Below, in pieces: positions 36,581-44,909 of a DNA stretch of 64,000 bases. This DNA is from G965214625 sp965214625. GTDB taxonomy: Bacteria > Pseudomonadota > Gammaproteobacteria > Arenicellales > Poriferihabitantaceae. The stretch's first letter is position 1; each line of letters opens with the position of its first letter. The stretch lies in contig OZ243962.1 of NCBI GenBank assembly GCA_965214625.1, positions 1,426,001-1,490,000 on the forward strand, in the 5' to 3' direction. A program made the translations under genes and the position numbers. Below the pieces are notes generated by a model, which was not told where the DNA came from, searched no databases, and saw nothing but the letters and a program-made list of their open reading frames with translations.

Positions 36581-37333
36581 ATGATCGAGCACACCCTCCT
36601 CATGGTCATTTTGGCCACGTTCCTGCTGGCCGGCCTGGTCAAAGGAGTGATTGGCCTGGGCCTTCCCACCATCAGCCTGTCGATCCTGACCATCGCCATC
36701 GATTTGCCCACGGCCATGGGCCTGCTCCTCGTCCCCTCTTTCGTGACCAATCTGTGGCAAGCGTTGACCGGGGGTCATGGCACCTATCTTTTGAAAAGGC
36801 TCTGGCCATTTTTGTTGATGGCGACGGCGATGGTCTGGCTCGGCGCACTGGCATTGACCCGAATTGACATTGGCCTGCTTTCCATCTTGTTGGGCCTGTT
36901 GCTTGTCACCTATGCGATCACCAGCCTGACCGGATTTCGGGTATCGATTGCACCCGGGCAGGCCGTGTGGACCGGTCCGCTGGTCGGATCCGTCAATGGC
37001 ATTTTGACCGGAATGACCGGCTCATTCGTCGTGCCGGGTGTGATGTACCTTCAGGCCATTGGCTTGAATCGGGGACAATTGATTCAATCGATGGGCATGC
37101 TGTTCACCGCATCGACATTGGCCCTGGCGCTGGCATTGCAGTTCAATCATCTGCTGTTCGCCCAAGTGGAGATACTGTCCGCGGTGGCCCTTGTCCCCGC
37201 CCTGATCGGCATGGTCCTCGGCCAGTGGATCAGGATAAAACTGTCGGATTATCAATTCCAGCGCGGTTTCTTTGGTGCGTTGCTTTTGCTGGGCATCTAT
37301 ATCATTTTCAACCACGGCCAGACATTTCTTTGA
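36581..37333 (+). CDS. TauE/SafE-family sulfite/anion exporter
   Basis: Inner-membrane permease of 250 aa with seven or eight helices. The signature blocks are GLVKGVIGLGLPTISL at the N-terminus and GSVNGILTGMTGSFVVPGVMY in the middle, a duplicated TauE/SafE repeat. The family exports sulfite, sulfoacetate or other organosulfur anions produced in sulfonate catabolism. The hpsN/cuyA-like operon at 12-16 kb would release sulfite, so a functional link is possible, but the genes are 20 kb apart and the exporter stands alone. Confidence 0.85.
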   Translation: MIEHTLLMVILATFLLAGLVKGVIGLGLPTISLSILTIAIDLPTAMGLLLVPSFVTNLWQALTGGHGTYLLKRLWPFLLMATAMVWLGALALTRIDIGLLSILLGLLLVTYAITSLTGFRVSIAPGQAVWTGPLVGSVNGILTGMTGSFVVPGVMYLQAIGLNRGQLIQSMGMLFTASTLALALALQFNHLLFAQVEILSAVALVPALIGMVLGQWIRIKLSDYQFQRGFFGALLLLGIYIIFNHGQTFL

Positions 37334-37417
37334 TGGCCGATCAATCACCGCTCCCCAGTAGTCCCACTTTGGACTGGCTGGGGTCGGGACGGTCACTGTC
37401 CCGTGTCCCGGATCTGG

Positions 37418-37849
37418 CTATTGGCAGAACAGGAACGCCTTTTCAAGGGATTGTATAAATTGAATTGCCGGGATTTTCTTCCGGCTTAGTCGGTCACCAT
37501 TGGTAATAAACAGATCTACGCCGGCTTCCGATGCGCAGACAAGCTGGATCGCATCCGATGCCCTGATTGAACGGTCCCGACGAATTTCGGCAAATTTGCG
37601 AGCAGCATGAAGATCGAACGGCAGCACGGTTGTGCCAACGCCGATTGCCTACTCATAGTGACGGACCAACCCGATGTCTCCCACCTCCAGCGGCTTGACC
37701 AAAACCTCACCAATCGTCAGTGTCGAAGTCAGCAACTGGTCTTCACGTTCGATCATCCATTGATGCACGGCAATGACTTGTTCGGCATACTTTCCCTTGT
37801 CTTCAAGGAGGTACACGAACAGATTCGTATCCCAAAAGACTTTGCTCAT
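37418..37849 (-). pseudogene. PIN-domain (VapC-like) toxin interrupted by an in-frame TAG
   Basis: Ribonuclease toxin gene of 143 sense-equivalent codons in one continuous frame except for TAG at codon 67 (37651-37649). All four PIN acidic residues are present: Asp7 (FWDTNLF) and Glu48 (TIGEVLVKP) before the stop, Asp99 (ASDAIQL) and Asp119 (TNGDRLS) after it. The two halves read as one protein, ending RHYE before and AIGVGTT after, so a single substitution (for example CAG to TAG) explains the break. The start ATG overlaps the stop of the upstream gene by one nt (TAATG). An ATG-initiated C-terminal fragment (37627) remains open but would be inactive. Confidence 0.88.
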
Positions 37850-38331
37850 TACCAACCTTCCCGCAATCGACTGACATAGATATCGGCTTGCTCATCTGAC
37901 CAAATGGTCCTGCCAAGGCCACGCAGAGACACAATCGGATCGACATTGCGGTCGTTCTCCCCCACGTATCTGGCGTGATACCAGTCAATCAATTCGATAT
38001 ACGCCGGTGGAATCTCGCTACAGTGGGGGACACACTTGCCGACACTGCGAAGCGGATGACACGGATCACCGGGACGGTACAGGCGTCGCCGTCCTGTCCG
38101 GGTTTCGACCAGTATCCGGTAGCGCCCGGGGTTGGGGGCCTTGTTGACAACGCAATGAAGGTGGGCATGTACCTGTAGCCCAGGACGCAGGGGGGCTGAC
38201 CCGCAGACCTGTACCTGCCTGGCGTGCTGAACGATTTCTCTGACCGAGAAATCCGGTTGATCCGGATTGTGACGGTGAAGCAACGCCGTCACAATCCATA
38301 CTTCATCCGCGACACCAATCTTATTTACCAT
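37849..38331 (-). CDS. Putative antitoxin-like partner of the PIN toxin (unnamed family)
   Basis: 160-aa soluble protein directly upstream of, and overlapping, the PIN gene. Visible blocks are VADEVWIVTALLHRHNP near the N-terminus, FSVREIVQHARQ (a possible helix-turn-helix), HLHCVVNKAPNPGRYRILV, LYRPGDPCHP and the C-terminal VSLRGLGRTIW. This looks like a conserved prokaryotic family rather than VapB, Phd or RelB, and its position argues for an antitoxin or regulator role. The start could be ATG 38331 or TTG 38340; neither has a clear ribosome-binding site. The frame is intact although the toxin is broken. Confidence 0.72.
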   Translation of the reverse strand: MVNKIGVADEVWIVTALLHRHNPDQPDFSVREIVQHARQVQVCGSAPLRPGLQVHAHLHCVVNKAPNPGRYRILVETRTGRRRLYRPGDPCHPLRSVGKCVPHCSEIPPAYIELIDWYHARYVGENDRNVDPIVSLRGLGRTIWSDEQADIYVSRLREGW

Positions 38332-38363
38332 GATAACCAAAATATTTTTGTTTACTTGGTAAA
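38324..38363. promoter_or_regulatory. Inverted repeat at the antitoxin-like gene start (candidate operator)
   Basis: TTTACCA at 38324-38330 is mirrored by TGGTAAA at 38357-38363 across an AT-rich 26-nt spacer covering the start of the antitoxin-like gene. Placement fits autoregulation of a toxin-antitoxin operon. Binding is inferred only from position and symmetry. Confidence 0.45.
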
Positions 38364-38578
38364 GTAGTAAATGAGGATATTGACCCTGTCAACACTCAGA
38401 AAAAATACGTACTGTACTGCGTTCCAGCCCCATTTTCATGTTGCAGCGACCGATTCCTTGAGTCGAATCCGCCTCAGCAGGTTATTGCCACCGCTTCGTT
38501 TTTCAAGCGCCTGTTCGACAACGACTAAAACCCTCCCCCAGTGGTGGAAAAGCGCACTCAGGTTATGATGGGCGACAC

Positions 38579-40393
38579 TCACGCATGAGCAAGAACCCCA
38601 CCCCCTTTTTCACCTTGTTTCTGTATTTCCCACATCTGGGCATATAACTGTCCGTTGTTCAATAACGTCTCATGCGTTCCTCTTTCCACAATCTCGCCTT
38701 GATCCAAAACAAGAATCTGGTCGGCCTTCACGATCGTGGACAAACGGTGTGCGATAACCAAGGTGGTGGCTGTCTGGGCAACATTGTCCAGCGCCTGCTG
38801 GATGGCTTTTTCCGACCGGCTGTCCAACGATGAGGTGGCCTCATCAAAAATAAGACAGCGCGCTCCCTTGAGCGCCGCCCGGGCAATCGCCACCCGTTGT
38901 TTTTCTCCCCCGGACAATTTCAGTCCCCGTTCGCCCACCAAAATGTCGTACCCCTGGGGATGCCGGGAAATGAAATCGTGGATCTGGGCCAACTTGGCGG
39001 CGTTGACCATGTCTTCGTGTTTCGCCTCCGGATTGCCGTAAGCGATGTTATAGCCGATGGTTTCATTGAACAAAACGGTATCCTGGGGAACAATCGCCAT
39101 GATTTCCCGCAAGCTCGACAAGGTCAGTTGCCGGATCGCCTGGCCATCAACCGTTATCTCGCCTTCATCCGGATCGTAAAACCGCAACAACAGCCGGGAG
39201 AGCGTGGACTTGCCCGCGCCGGAAGGGCCGACGATGGCCACCATGCTGCCACCGGGCACCGTAAAACTGATCTCCCTTAAAATCGGTTTGTCTGGCTGAT
39301 AGGCAAACCCAACCTTCTCAAATCGCACCGCTACACCCTGGTCACTGCGGATTTCCAATGGCGTTGCCCGAGGACTTTCCACCACGTCCGGCTGCTGATC
39401 GATCAGGTCAAACATTTTTTCCATGTCGACCAGCGAGTGGTTCAAGTCTCGATAAACGGACCCCAGAAAGTTCAATGGAATGTAAAGCTGGATCATAAAG
39501 GCATTGATCATCACGAAATCCCCCATCGTCATGGATTGATCGACGACACCCCGGGCCGCGAGAATCATCAATACGGTCAACCCGACCGCGATAATCAGTC
39601 CCTGGCCCGTATTCAGATAAGACAGCGACAGATTATTGCGTAGCGATGCCGTCACCCAGCCTGACAGTGCCCGGTCATACCGCGTCATTTCCAGTTGCTC
39701 GTTGCCGAATGTTTTGACCGTCTCGTAATTCAACAGGGAATCCAGTGCCTTGGTACTCGCAGACGACTCCGAGTCATTCATCTGTACGCGAAAGCGGACG
39801 CGCCAGCGCGTCACCAGAAACGTGAACAAGCAGTAAATCACGATCATGATCATCGTGACCGCCACAAACTCGACGGCAAACTGGCTCCACAAGATCACCA
39901 GAACCGCACCAATCTCGACAATCACCGGGATGATATTGAAGACGATAATGCGTAAAAAATTGGTGATCGATGCATTGCCCCGCTCAATGTCCCGCGACAG
40001 GCCCCCGGTTTTCCTGTCCAGATGAAACCGCAACGACAGCGTGTGCAGATGCGCAAATACCTCCATCGAAATGTGATGGATGATATTGACACTGGCTCGG
40101 GAAAAGACCATGTTACGCAATTCATTGAACAAGATGGCCGCAAATCGCAGACTCCCGTAGGCCAGTATCAATGCGACCGGGACCGCCAAGATTTCCACCA
40201 TCGGCCGGGGCTCGAGGTGATCGATCACTTGCTTCAACACGAGCGGCACCGAAATATTGGCCAGCCGGGCGAGCACCAAAAAGACCAGCCCGACGGCCAC
40301 GCGGCCCCGGTAGCGCCAAAGATAGGGCAGCAGTCGATGCGCAACCCGCCAGCTTCCGCGCTGGTCCGTGGTAAAGTAAAAACGCGGCGACAT
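38579..40393 (-). CDS. Atm1/HMT-type ABC exporter (fused permease and ATPase)
   Basis: Half-size ABC exporter of 604 aa. The six-helix membrane domain (about residues 20-320) is followed by an ATPase with Walker A GPSGAGKST, signature LSGGEKQRVAIARA, Walker B CLIFDEATSSLD and the H-loop in VIAHRLST. The membrane domain has blocks typical of mitochondrial Atm1-like exporters (HLDRKTGGLSRDIERGN, ALDSLLNYETVKTFGNE), which move glutathione-bound sulfur, iron-sulfur precursors or metals. The C-terminus is extended by a Gly/Lys-rich tail. It acts as a homodimer in relatives. No linked metal-homeostasis gene is visible. Confidence 0.9.
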   Translation of the reverse strand: MSPRFYFTTDQRGSWRVAHRLLPYLWRYRGRVAVGLVFLVLARLANISVPLVLKQVIDHLEPRPMVEILAVPVALILAYGSLRFAAILFNELRNMVFSRASVNIIHHISMEVFAHLHTLSLRFHLDRKTGGLSRDIERGNASITNFLRIIVFNIIPVIVEIGAVLVILWSQFAVEFVAVTMIMIVIYCLFTFLVTRWRVRFRVQMNDSESSASTKALDSLLNYETVKTFGNEQLEMTRYDRALSGWVTASLRNNLSLSYLNTGQGLIIAVGLTVLMILAARGVVDQSMTMGDFVMINAFMIQLYIPLNFLGSVYRDLNHSLVDMEKMFDLIDQQPDVVESPRATPLEIRSDQGVAVRFEKVGFAYQPDKPILREISFTVPGGSMVAIVGPSGAGKSTLSRLLLRFYDPDEGEITVDGQAIRQLTLSSLREIMAIVPQDTVLFNETIGYNIAYGNPEAKHEDMVNAAKLAQIHDFISRHPQGYDILVGERGLKLSGGEKQRVAIARAALKGARCLIFDEATSSLDSRSEKAIQQALDNVAQTATTLVIAHRLSTIVKADQILVLDQGEIVERGTHETLLNNGQLYAQMWEIQKQGEKGGGVLAHA

Positions 40394-40717
40394 GGTGCGT
40401 CAGCTCAATCCGATCACCGTGCCGATTCGATCAGCACCGTCACCTGGCATGATGATCACAATCCGCGGCCCTGCGGCCGGGCCGACCCCCTTGGGCGATG
40501 AAGGTGGGGCATTGTCAGCGAAACGCAAACCGGTCGGCCTGATCGACCAAGCGCCCTGCCTTGCCAGCAAAGCCATCGTCCGGCGCTCCCTTCCCGGCCC
40601 GCCCCCTGTGAGGGCGGATTGTCGTCTCTTTTGGTTCATCACGGTGATTGTATCGTACTGTTATTCCGTCCTGTTGTGTTGCTACAATGACCCCATCCTA
40701 ACCCGATTCCCGACTCC
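40394..40717. other. Intergenic region between divergent ABC exporter and cupin genes
   Basis: About 325 nt. A tacaat box at 40683-40688 could serve the cupin gene, but no matching -35 is clear. No RNA gene or repeat was recognised. Confidence 0.4.
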
Positions 40718-41104
40718 ATGAAGCCCTATCCGTGCTGTGAGACACAAAGCGACCTGACCCGCCTGCCTCCACTGCAAAATACGCCGGGCTATCAGGTCCT
40801 CGAAGGCGCACCGCAAACCGCGATCCGGTTCGACAAGGGCAGTGCCACCACTCGTCACAGGCTGGGCATCTGGCAATGTACACCGGGGACCTTCCGATGC
40901 ATCGAAAAAGCGGACGAACTGCAGACCATTGTGCGTGGCCGGTTGCGGCTTATTCTCGAAGACGGCTCCAGCCATACGTTTGGCCCCGGTGACAGTTTTT
41001 ATACCCAAAAGGGGGAACAGACCACCTGGCAAATCCTGCAGACAGTGGAAAAAGTGTTCTTCTCGCTTGAGGGAGAAACGCCCACCGACCCGGGATCAAA
41101 CTGA
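40718..41104 (+). CDS. Cupin-domain protein (DUF861-like)
   Basis: Small single-domain cupin of 128 aa. It reads GIWQCTPGTFRCIEKADELQ at motif 1 (Glu in place of the usual His-x-His, plus a Cys) and FGPGDSFYTQKGEQTTWQI at motif 2. WQCTPG, a glutamate and the Trp-containing second motif resemble the cupin_3/DUF861 group often annotated as ethanolamine-utilisation-like or ureidoglycine-aminohydrolase-like. Metal binding is doubtful because the canonical histidines are missing. It begins at ATG 40718 with no obvious partner. The convergent neighbour is the methionine aminotransferase homolog. Confidence 0.75.
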   Translation: MKPYPCCETQSDLTRLPPLQNTPGYQVLEGAPQTAIRFDKGSATTRHRLGIWQCTPGTFRCIEKADELQTIVRGRLRLILEDGSSHTFGPGDSFYTQKGEQTTWQILQTVEKVFFSLEGETPTDPGSN

Positions 41105-41276
41105 CCGCACATTCGGCAAAGCATGGCGCCGACCTGACCACCCGGAGGTGACGGTCTGCCAATCCCCCTGTGCGGGACCGTCGCGCATGAAATGGGGCGG
41201 TCACGACACCACCGTCAAGGCTCACCGTGTCGGTCAAATCCGCTGCCTTGCCGTTCAGTACGCCCCGCCAGGGCAC

Positions 41277-42428
41277 TCACAACCGACACAATATCCTAGC
41301 GGCCTGGCGCAGCGTGTCATCCTGCTTGGCAAAACAAAAGCGCACGATTCGGGTGTCGGGGGGCGACTGGTAAAAGGGGGAAAGCGGGATCACGGCAACC
41401 CCCTTTTCTTGGGTCATCCACCGGGCAAACTCCATATCGCTCCGGTCGGCTATAGCGTGATAGTCCGCCAACTGGAAAAAAGTCCCGTGGGAAGGCAGCA
41501 GGCGGAACCGGGAATCGCTGATCAGCGAGCGAAAGGTGTCCCGTTTGTGCTGATAGAACTGCGACAATTCAAGGTAGTTCTGGGGATGCTGATGCACGAA
41601 ATCCGCCAGCGCATATTGCATCGGTGTCACCGTGGTGAACACGTTGAACTGGTGTATTTTCCGAAATTCGGTGGTCAACCGGGCCGGTGCGACACAATAG
41701 CCGATCTTCCAGCCCGTTGCGTGATAGGTCTTGCCGAAAGAAAACACGGCGAACGCCTTTTGGCTCAATTCCGCCTGTGACAGGACGCTGGCATGTTCCG
41801 CCCCATCGAAAATGATATGCTCATAGACCTCGTCGCTCAATATGAAACACCCATAATCCCGGGTGGCCTCGGCCAGTCGGTCGAGGTCACTGTGCCGAAG
41901 AATCGTACCGGTCGGGTTATGCGGTGTATTGATGATGATCAATTTGGTTTTGTCCGACAGGGTGTCGCGAAGGGCTTCCCAATCAATACGGTAATCGGGC
42001 AGACACAGCGGCAGATGGATCGTTTTTCCGCCGGCCAGCGTAATGGCCGGTTCATACGAATCGTAGGAGGGATCAAAAACGATCACTTCGTCACCCGGTT
42101 CCACCACGCAATGAATGGCGCAGAACAACGCTTCGGTCGCCCCACTGGTCACGGTGATCTCCGATTCCGGATCGCGCTGCAACTGCCGTGTGTTTTCGAG
42201 TTTTGCGGCAATCGCCTGGCGCAGTTCAGGCACTCCGGCCATCGGCGGATACTGATTCTTCCCCGATCTCAAGTAATGGTTGACCCGCGCCAGTAGCCGG
42301 CTGTCAGGCTCGAAATCAGGAAAACCCTGGGACAGATTGATGGCACCATAATCTTGTGCCATCTTCGACATCACGGTAAATATGGTGGTGCCGACATCAG
42401 GCAACTTGCTGTTGACGGTCATGTTCAT
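41277..42428 (-). CDS. ybdL: Methionine aminotransferase, YbdL type
   Basis: Fold-type I class-I/II aminotransferase of 383 aa, closely matching YbdL, which transaminates methionine and other large hydrophobic amino acids with keto acids. Family blocks are KLPDVGTTIFTVMSKMA, INLSQGFPDFEPDSRL, NQYPPMAGVPELRQAIA and NTPHNPTGTI. The PLP lysine lies in FSFGKTYHATGWKIGYC and the carboxylate-binding Arg in RIVRFCFAK. Start ATG 42428 is preferred over GTG 42455. No methionine-salvage genes are adjacent. Confidence 0.9.
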   Translation of the reverse strand: MNMTVNSKLPDVGTTIFTVMSKMAQDYGAINLSQGFPDFEPDSRLLARVNHYLRSGKNQYPPMAGVPELRQAIAAKLENTRQLQRDPESEITVTSGATEALFCAIHCVVEPGDEVIVFDPSYDSYEPAITLAGGKTIHLPLCLPDYRIDWEALRDTLSDKTKLIIINTPHNPTGTILRHSDLDRLAEATRDYGCFILSDEVYEHIIFDGAEHASVLSQAELSQKAFAVFSFGKTYHATGWKIGYCVAPARLTTEFRKIHQFNVFTTVTPMQYALADFVHQHPQNYLELSQFYQHKRDTFRSLISDSRFRLLPSHGTFFQLADYHAIADRSDMEFARWMTQEKGVAVIPLSPFYQSPPDTRIVRFCFAKQDDTLRQAARILCRL

Positions 42429-42708
42429 GTCTTTGGTCGTACTCGTCTGGCTCACAGTTCAGGGTCGATGCAACCGGCATCGATGCGCTCATCGGATCAC
42501 GCCGGGTCCGGCGATATTATCGCATTTCAGTCCCACAATTCGACCGCGCCGACCGGCCTTTGGGTCGGCGGCGTATCGAAGGCCCTGCCCGACGGACCGG
42601 TCCGCGCACCCTCTGGCGTGAGGATCAGTATATACGGTTTGCAAATCTCTTTGTACAATGCGCTATCTTCCGGCCCGGACCACCGCGTACCCGCACACCC
42701 CCGAGACC

Positions 42709-43608
42709 ATGCGCAGCACACTGACCCCGCACCAATGCGGCCTTGCCTACACCTTCGGCGCCATCGTGACCTGGGGGCTTTTCCCGTTTTATTTCAAACA
42801 GCTCGATCAGGTCGATCCGCTCCTCGTCATTGGACACCGCATGTTCTGGGCGGCCGGGTTCATGTTTTTCGTGATGAGCCTGTTAAACCAGTGGGGGGAA
42901 GTGAAACGCGGCCTGACAGATCCCCGACTCATCCGGTTCTCGTTGATTAATGCCTCGCTGATCGGGTCGAGCTGGATTCTTTACGTGTGGGCGATTCTCA
43001 ACAGCCACATTGTGGAAGCGTCACTGGGCTATTACCTGACCCCGATCTTGAGTGTGCTGCTGGGGTTGGTTGTCTTTCGTGAGAAGCTACGTCCACTGCA
43101 GGTCCTTGCCGTCGCGCTCGCGGCCAGCGGGGTGTTCAGCATGATTCTCATCAATGGCATCGTTCCGTGGATCGGGATTGCACTCGGCGGGATCTTTGCC
43201 CTGTACAGTGCCCTGCGAAAATATGTTGACATACCGCCAATGGCGGGCAGTTTTATCGAATGCCTGCTGCTCGCCCCACCCGGGTTGGGCATCCTGCTTT
43301 ACCACGGCCTGCCGGCCACGCTGACTCAGGACATTCCGACCCAGGCCCTGCTGATCGGTTCTGGCATCGTCACCATTTTACCGCTGACCTGGTATATCGC
43401 CGCGGCAAAATTGATCCCGCTGGCGACGCTGGGCACCTTGTTTTATCTCGCGCCCACGATTGGCTTCTTGTTCGGGGTTTTCGTGTATCAGGAACCGTTC
43501 ACCATGGCACACGGCGTGATGTTCACGCTGATCCTACTGGGGCTGTCGCTTTATACGATTGATGCCTTTAAAATACAAAATGCCGCGCCCGGTACCGTCT
43601 ATCCATAA
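42709..43608 (+). CDS. rarD: RarD-type EamA transporter
   Basis: Ten-helix DMT permease of 299 aa with the RarD pattern. The N-terminal block is TFGAIVTWGLFPFYFKQL, followed by IGHRMFWAAGF. The helix-4/5 region NSHIVEASLGYYLTPILSVL and the C-terminal GTLFYLAPTIGFLFGVFVY are characteristic. RarD was linked to chloramphenicol resistance, but its physiological cargo is unknown. ATG 42709 fits family N-termini; another in-frame ATG lies at 42658. xthA follows 50 nt later on the same strand and may be co-transcribed. Confidence 0.9.
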   Translation: MRSTLTPHQCGLAYTFGAIVTWGLFPFYFKQLDQVDPLLVIGHRMFWAAGFMFFVMSLLNQWGEVKRGLTDPRLIRFSLINASLIGSSWILYVWAILNSHIVEASLGYYLTPILSVLLGLVVFREKLRPLQVLAVALAASGVFSMILINGIVPWIGIALGGIFALYSALRKYVDIPPMAGSFIECLLLAPPGLGILLYHGLPATLTQDIPTQALLIGSGIVTILPLTWYIAAAKLIPLATLGTLFYLAPTIGFLFGVFVYQEPFTMAHGVMFTLILLGLSLYTIDAFKIQNAAPGTVYP

Positions 43609-43658
43609 ACCGCATCGGGCACTTTGTCCCGATTTGTCTTGAACCATCGGATATCATC

Positions 43659-44456
43659 ATGAAAGTGATCAGCTGGAATGTCAACGGCATCCGCGCCGTG
43701 GAAAGAAAGGGCGAACTACAACGGCTGCTGATGGATCAACAGCCGGATATTTTGATGCTGCAGGAAATCAAGGGAAATGTGGATCAGTTTACGCCTTTTC
43801 TCACATGCCATCCGGATTATGAACAGCATTACCACAGTGCCGAAAAGAAAGGCTACGCCGGGACCGCCTTGTGGATCCGTCACCGTTATAAAGCCACCTT
43901 ACATAACGCGACATTCCACACCACCATTCCCGGTGCGCCGAATGCCGACGAAGGCCGAATCTGTCATTTGTCTTTTGACGACAGGCAAACCGGCTGGGAC
44001 GTGTTTTCGGTCTACTTTCCAAACGGCGGTAAAAGCCACCAGGCGTGGGAGGAGAAACTGGTTTTTTATGATCGAGTGCACGATTACATGAACGCGCTGA
44101 GAGAAAAAGGCCGCTGCGTGGTCGTGGGCGGTGACATGAATGTCGCCCATACCGAGATCGATATTGCCCGGCCCAAGGAAAACGATGGCAAGATCGGGTT
44201 CCACCCCTCGGAGCGCGCCTGGATGGACCGGCTGATGGCCGATGGCTGGGCGGATGTCTGGCGTTCCTTCAATCCGGGTGTCCCCGATGTCTATTCCTGG
44301 TGGCACATGCAAAGCCGGGGCCGCGAAAGGAATGTCGGCTGGCGGATCGACTATTTTTTGATGAACACGCCGGATCTGGTCAACGTGGACAAGGTACGAT
44401 ATCTCGATGCCCAGATGGGTTCCGATCACTGCCCGTTAATGATGACCTTGCGGTGA
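43659..44456 (+). CDS. xthA: Exodeoxyribonuclease III
   Basis: AP endonuclease/3' exonuclease of base-excision repair, 265 aa. All catalytic blocks are visible: SWNVNGIRA, LQEIKG (metal Glu), GYAGTALW, GGDMNVAH (Asp/Asn), RIDYFL and the terminal GSDHCPL with the catalytic Asp-His. DEGRICHL and SVYFPNGGK match the core strands. ATG 43659 is close to the expected start. It follows rarD on the same strand. Immediately after its stop lies a decayed gene fragment, so the 3' flank has been rearranged. Confidence 0.95.
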   Translation: MKVISWNVNGIRAVERKGELQRLLMDQQPDILMLQEIKGNVDQFTPFLTCHPDYEQHYHSAEKKGYAGTALWIRHRYKATLHNATFHTTIPGAPNADEGRICHLSFDDRQTGWDVFSVYFPNGGKSHQAWEEKLVFYDRVHDYMNALREKGRCVVVGGDMNVAHTEIDIARPKENDGKIGFHPSERAWMDRLMADGWADVWRSFNPGVPDVYSWWHMQSRGRERNVGWRIDYFLMNTPDLVNVDKVRYLDAQMGSDHCPLMMTLR

Positions 44457-44460
44457 AATA

Positions 44461-44909
44461 GCCCAAGTTGGCACTTTGGGGGCCATGGGGCTCGGTATCT
44501 GGTTAATGCTGACAATCGGTTACCTGGGGAACTTGAAGATTTTGTGATAAAAATGATTCCTCAGGATGATTCTGTCTGGCCGTATGCCAAAGACTACATA
44601 CAAAACATTCCCGACAAGAAATTCAGCCCGAACAAGGCGCAAAGGACAAAGCTCTATGCGTGGCTGGCCACCACAAAGGAACCCAGCACAGGGATGGGTT
44701 CAGGTATCAACATCGGCGATCTGAAAGTGGATGGCTCGCTCTGCAACACATTTGAAGTCTGGCTCAACAAACTGTTTGGGCAAATTCAGGGAACGCCTGA
44801 TCCATTGGATTTGCCGGATGACACCAAGCATACAATTTTCAACCCGTTCAGCTCAGTGCTGGTAGCGCTGAGCCCCATAAAGCAGGAACATCAGTGCGAT
44901 GGCCGCTGA
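44461..44909 (+). pseudogene. DUF3226-like gene remnant with 1-nt frameshift
   Basis: Frame 44485-44508 encodes GLGIWLM. One nt out of phase, 44511 onward encodes DNRLPGELEDFVIKMIP, then YAKDYIQNIPDKKF, KLYAWLATTKEP and CNTFEVWLNKLFG. Joined through one missing base (GIWLM-P-DNRLPGELEDF) these match the C-terminal half of the DUF3226 family, TOPRIM-like proteins often beside AAA ATPases. The N-terminal half is absent; the fragment starts just after the xthA stop. The frame stays open to 44909, overlapping the convergent MFS gene by 57 nt, but family-like sequence ends near 44800. The family call is from memory of its motif, not a search. Confidence 0.72.

Noticed and set aside
40718..41104. 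Ureidoglycine aminohydrolase assignment for the second cupin
   Set aside because: Single domain with missing metal histidines; only a loose DUF861-like resemblance can be supported.
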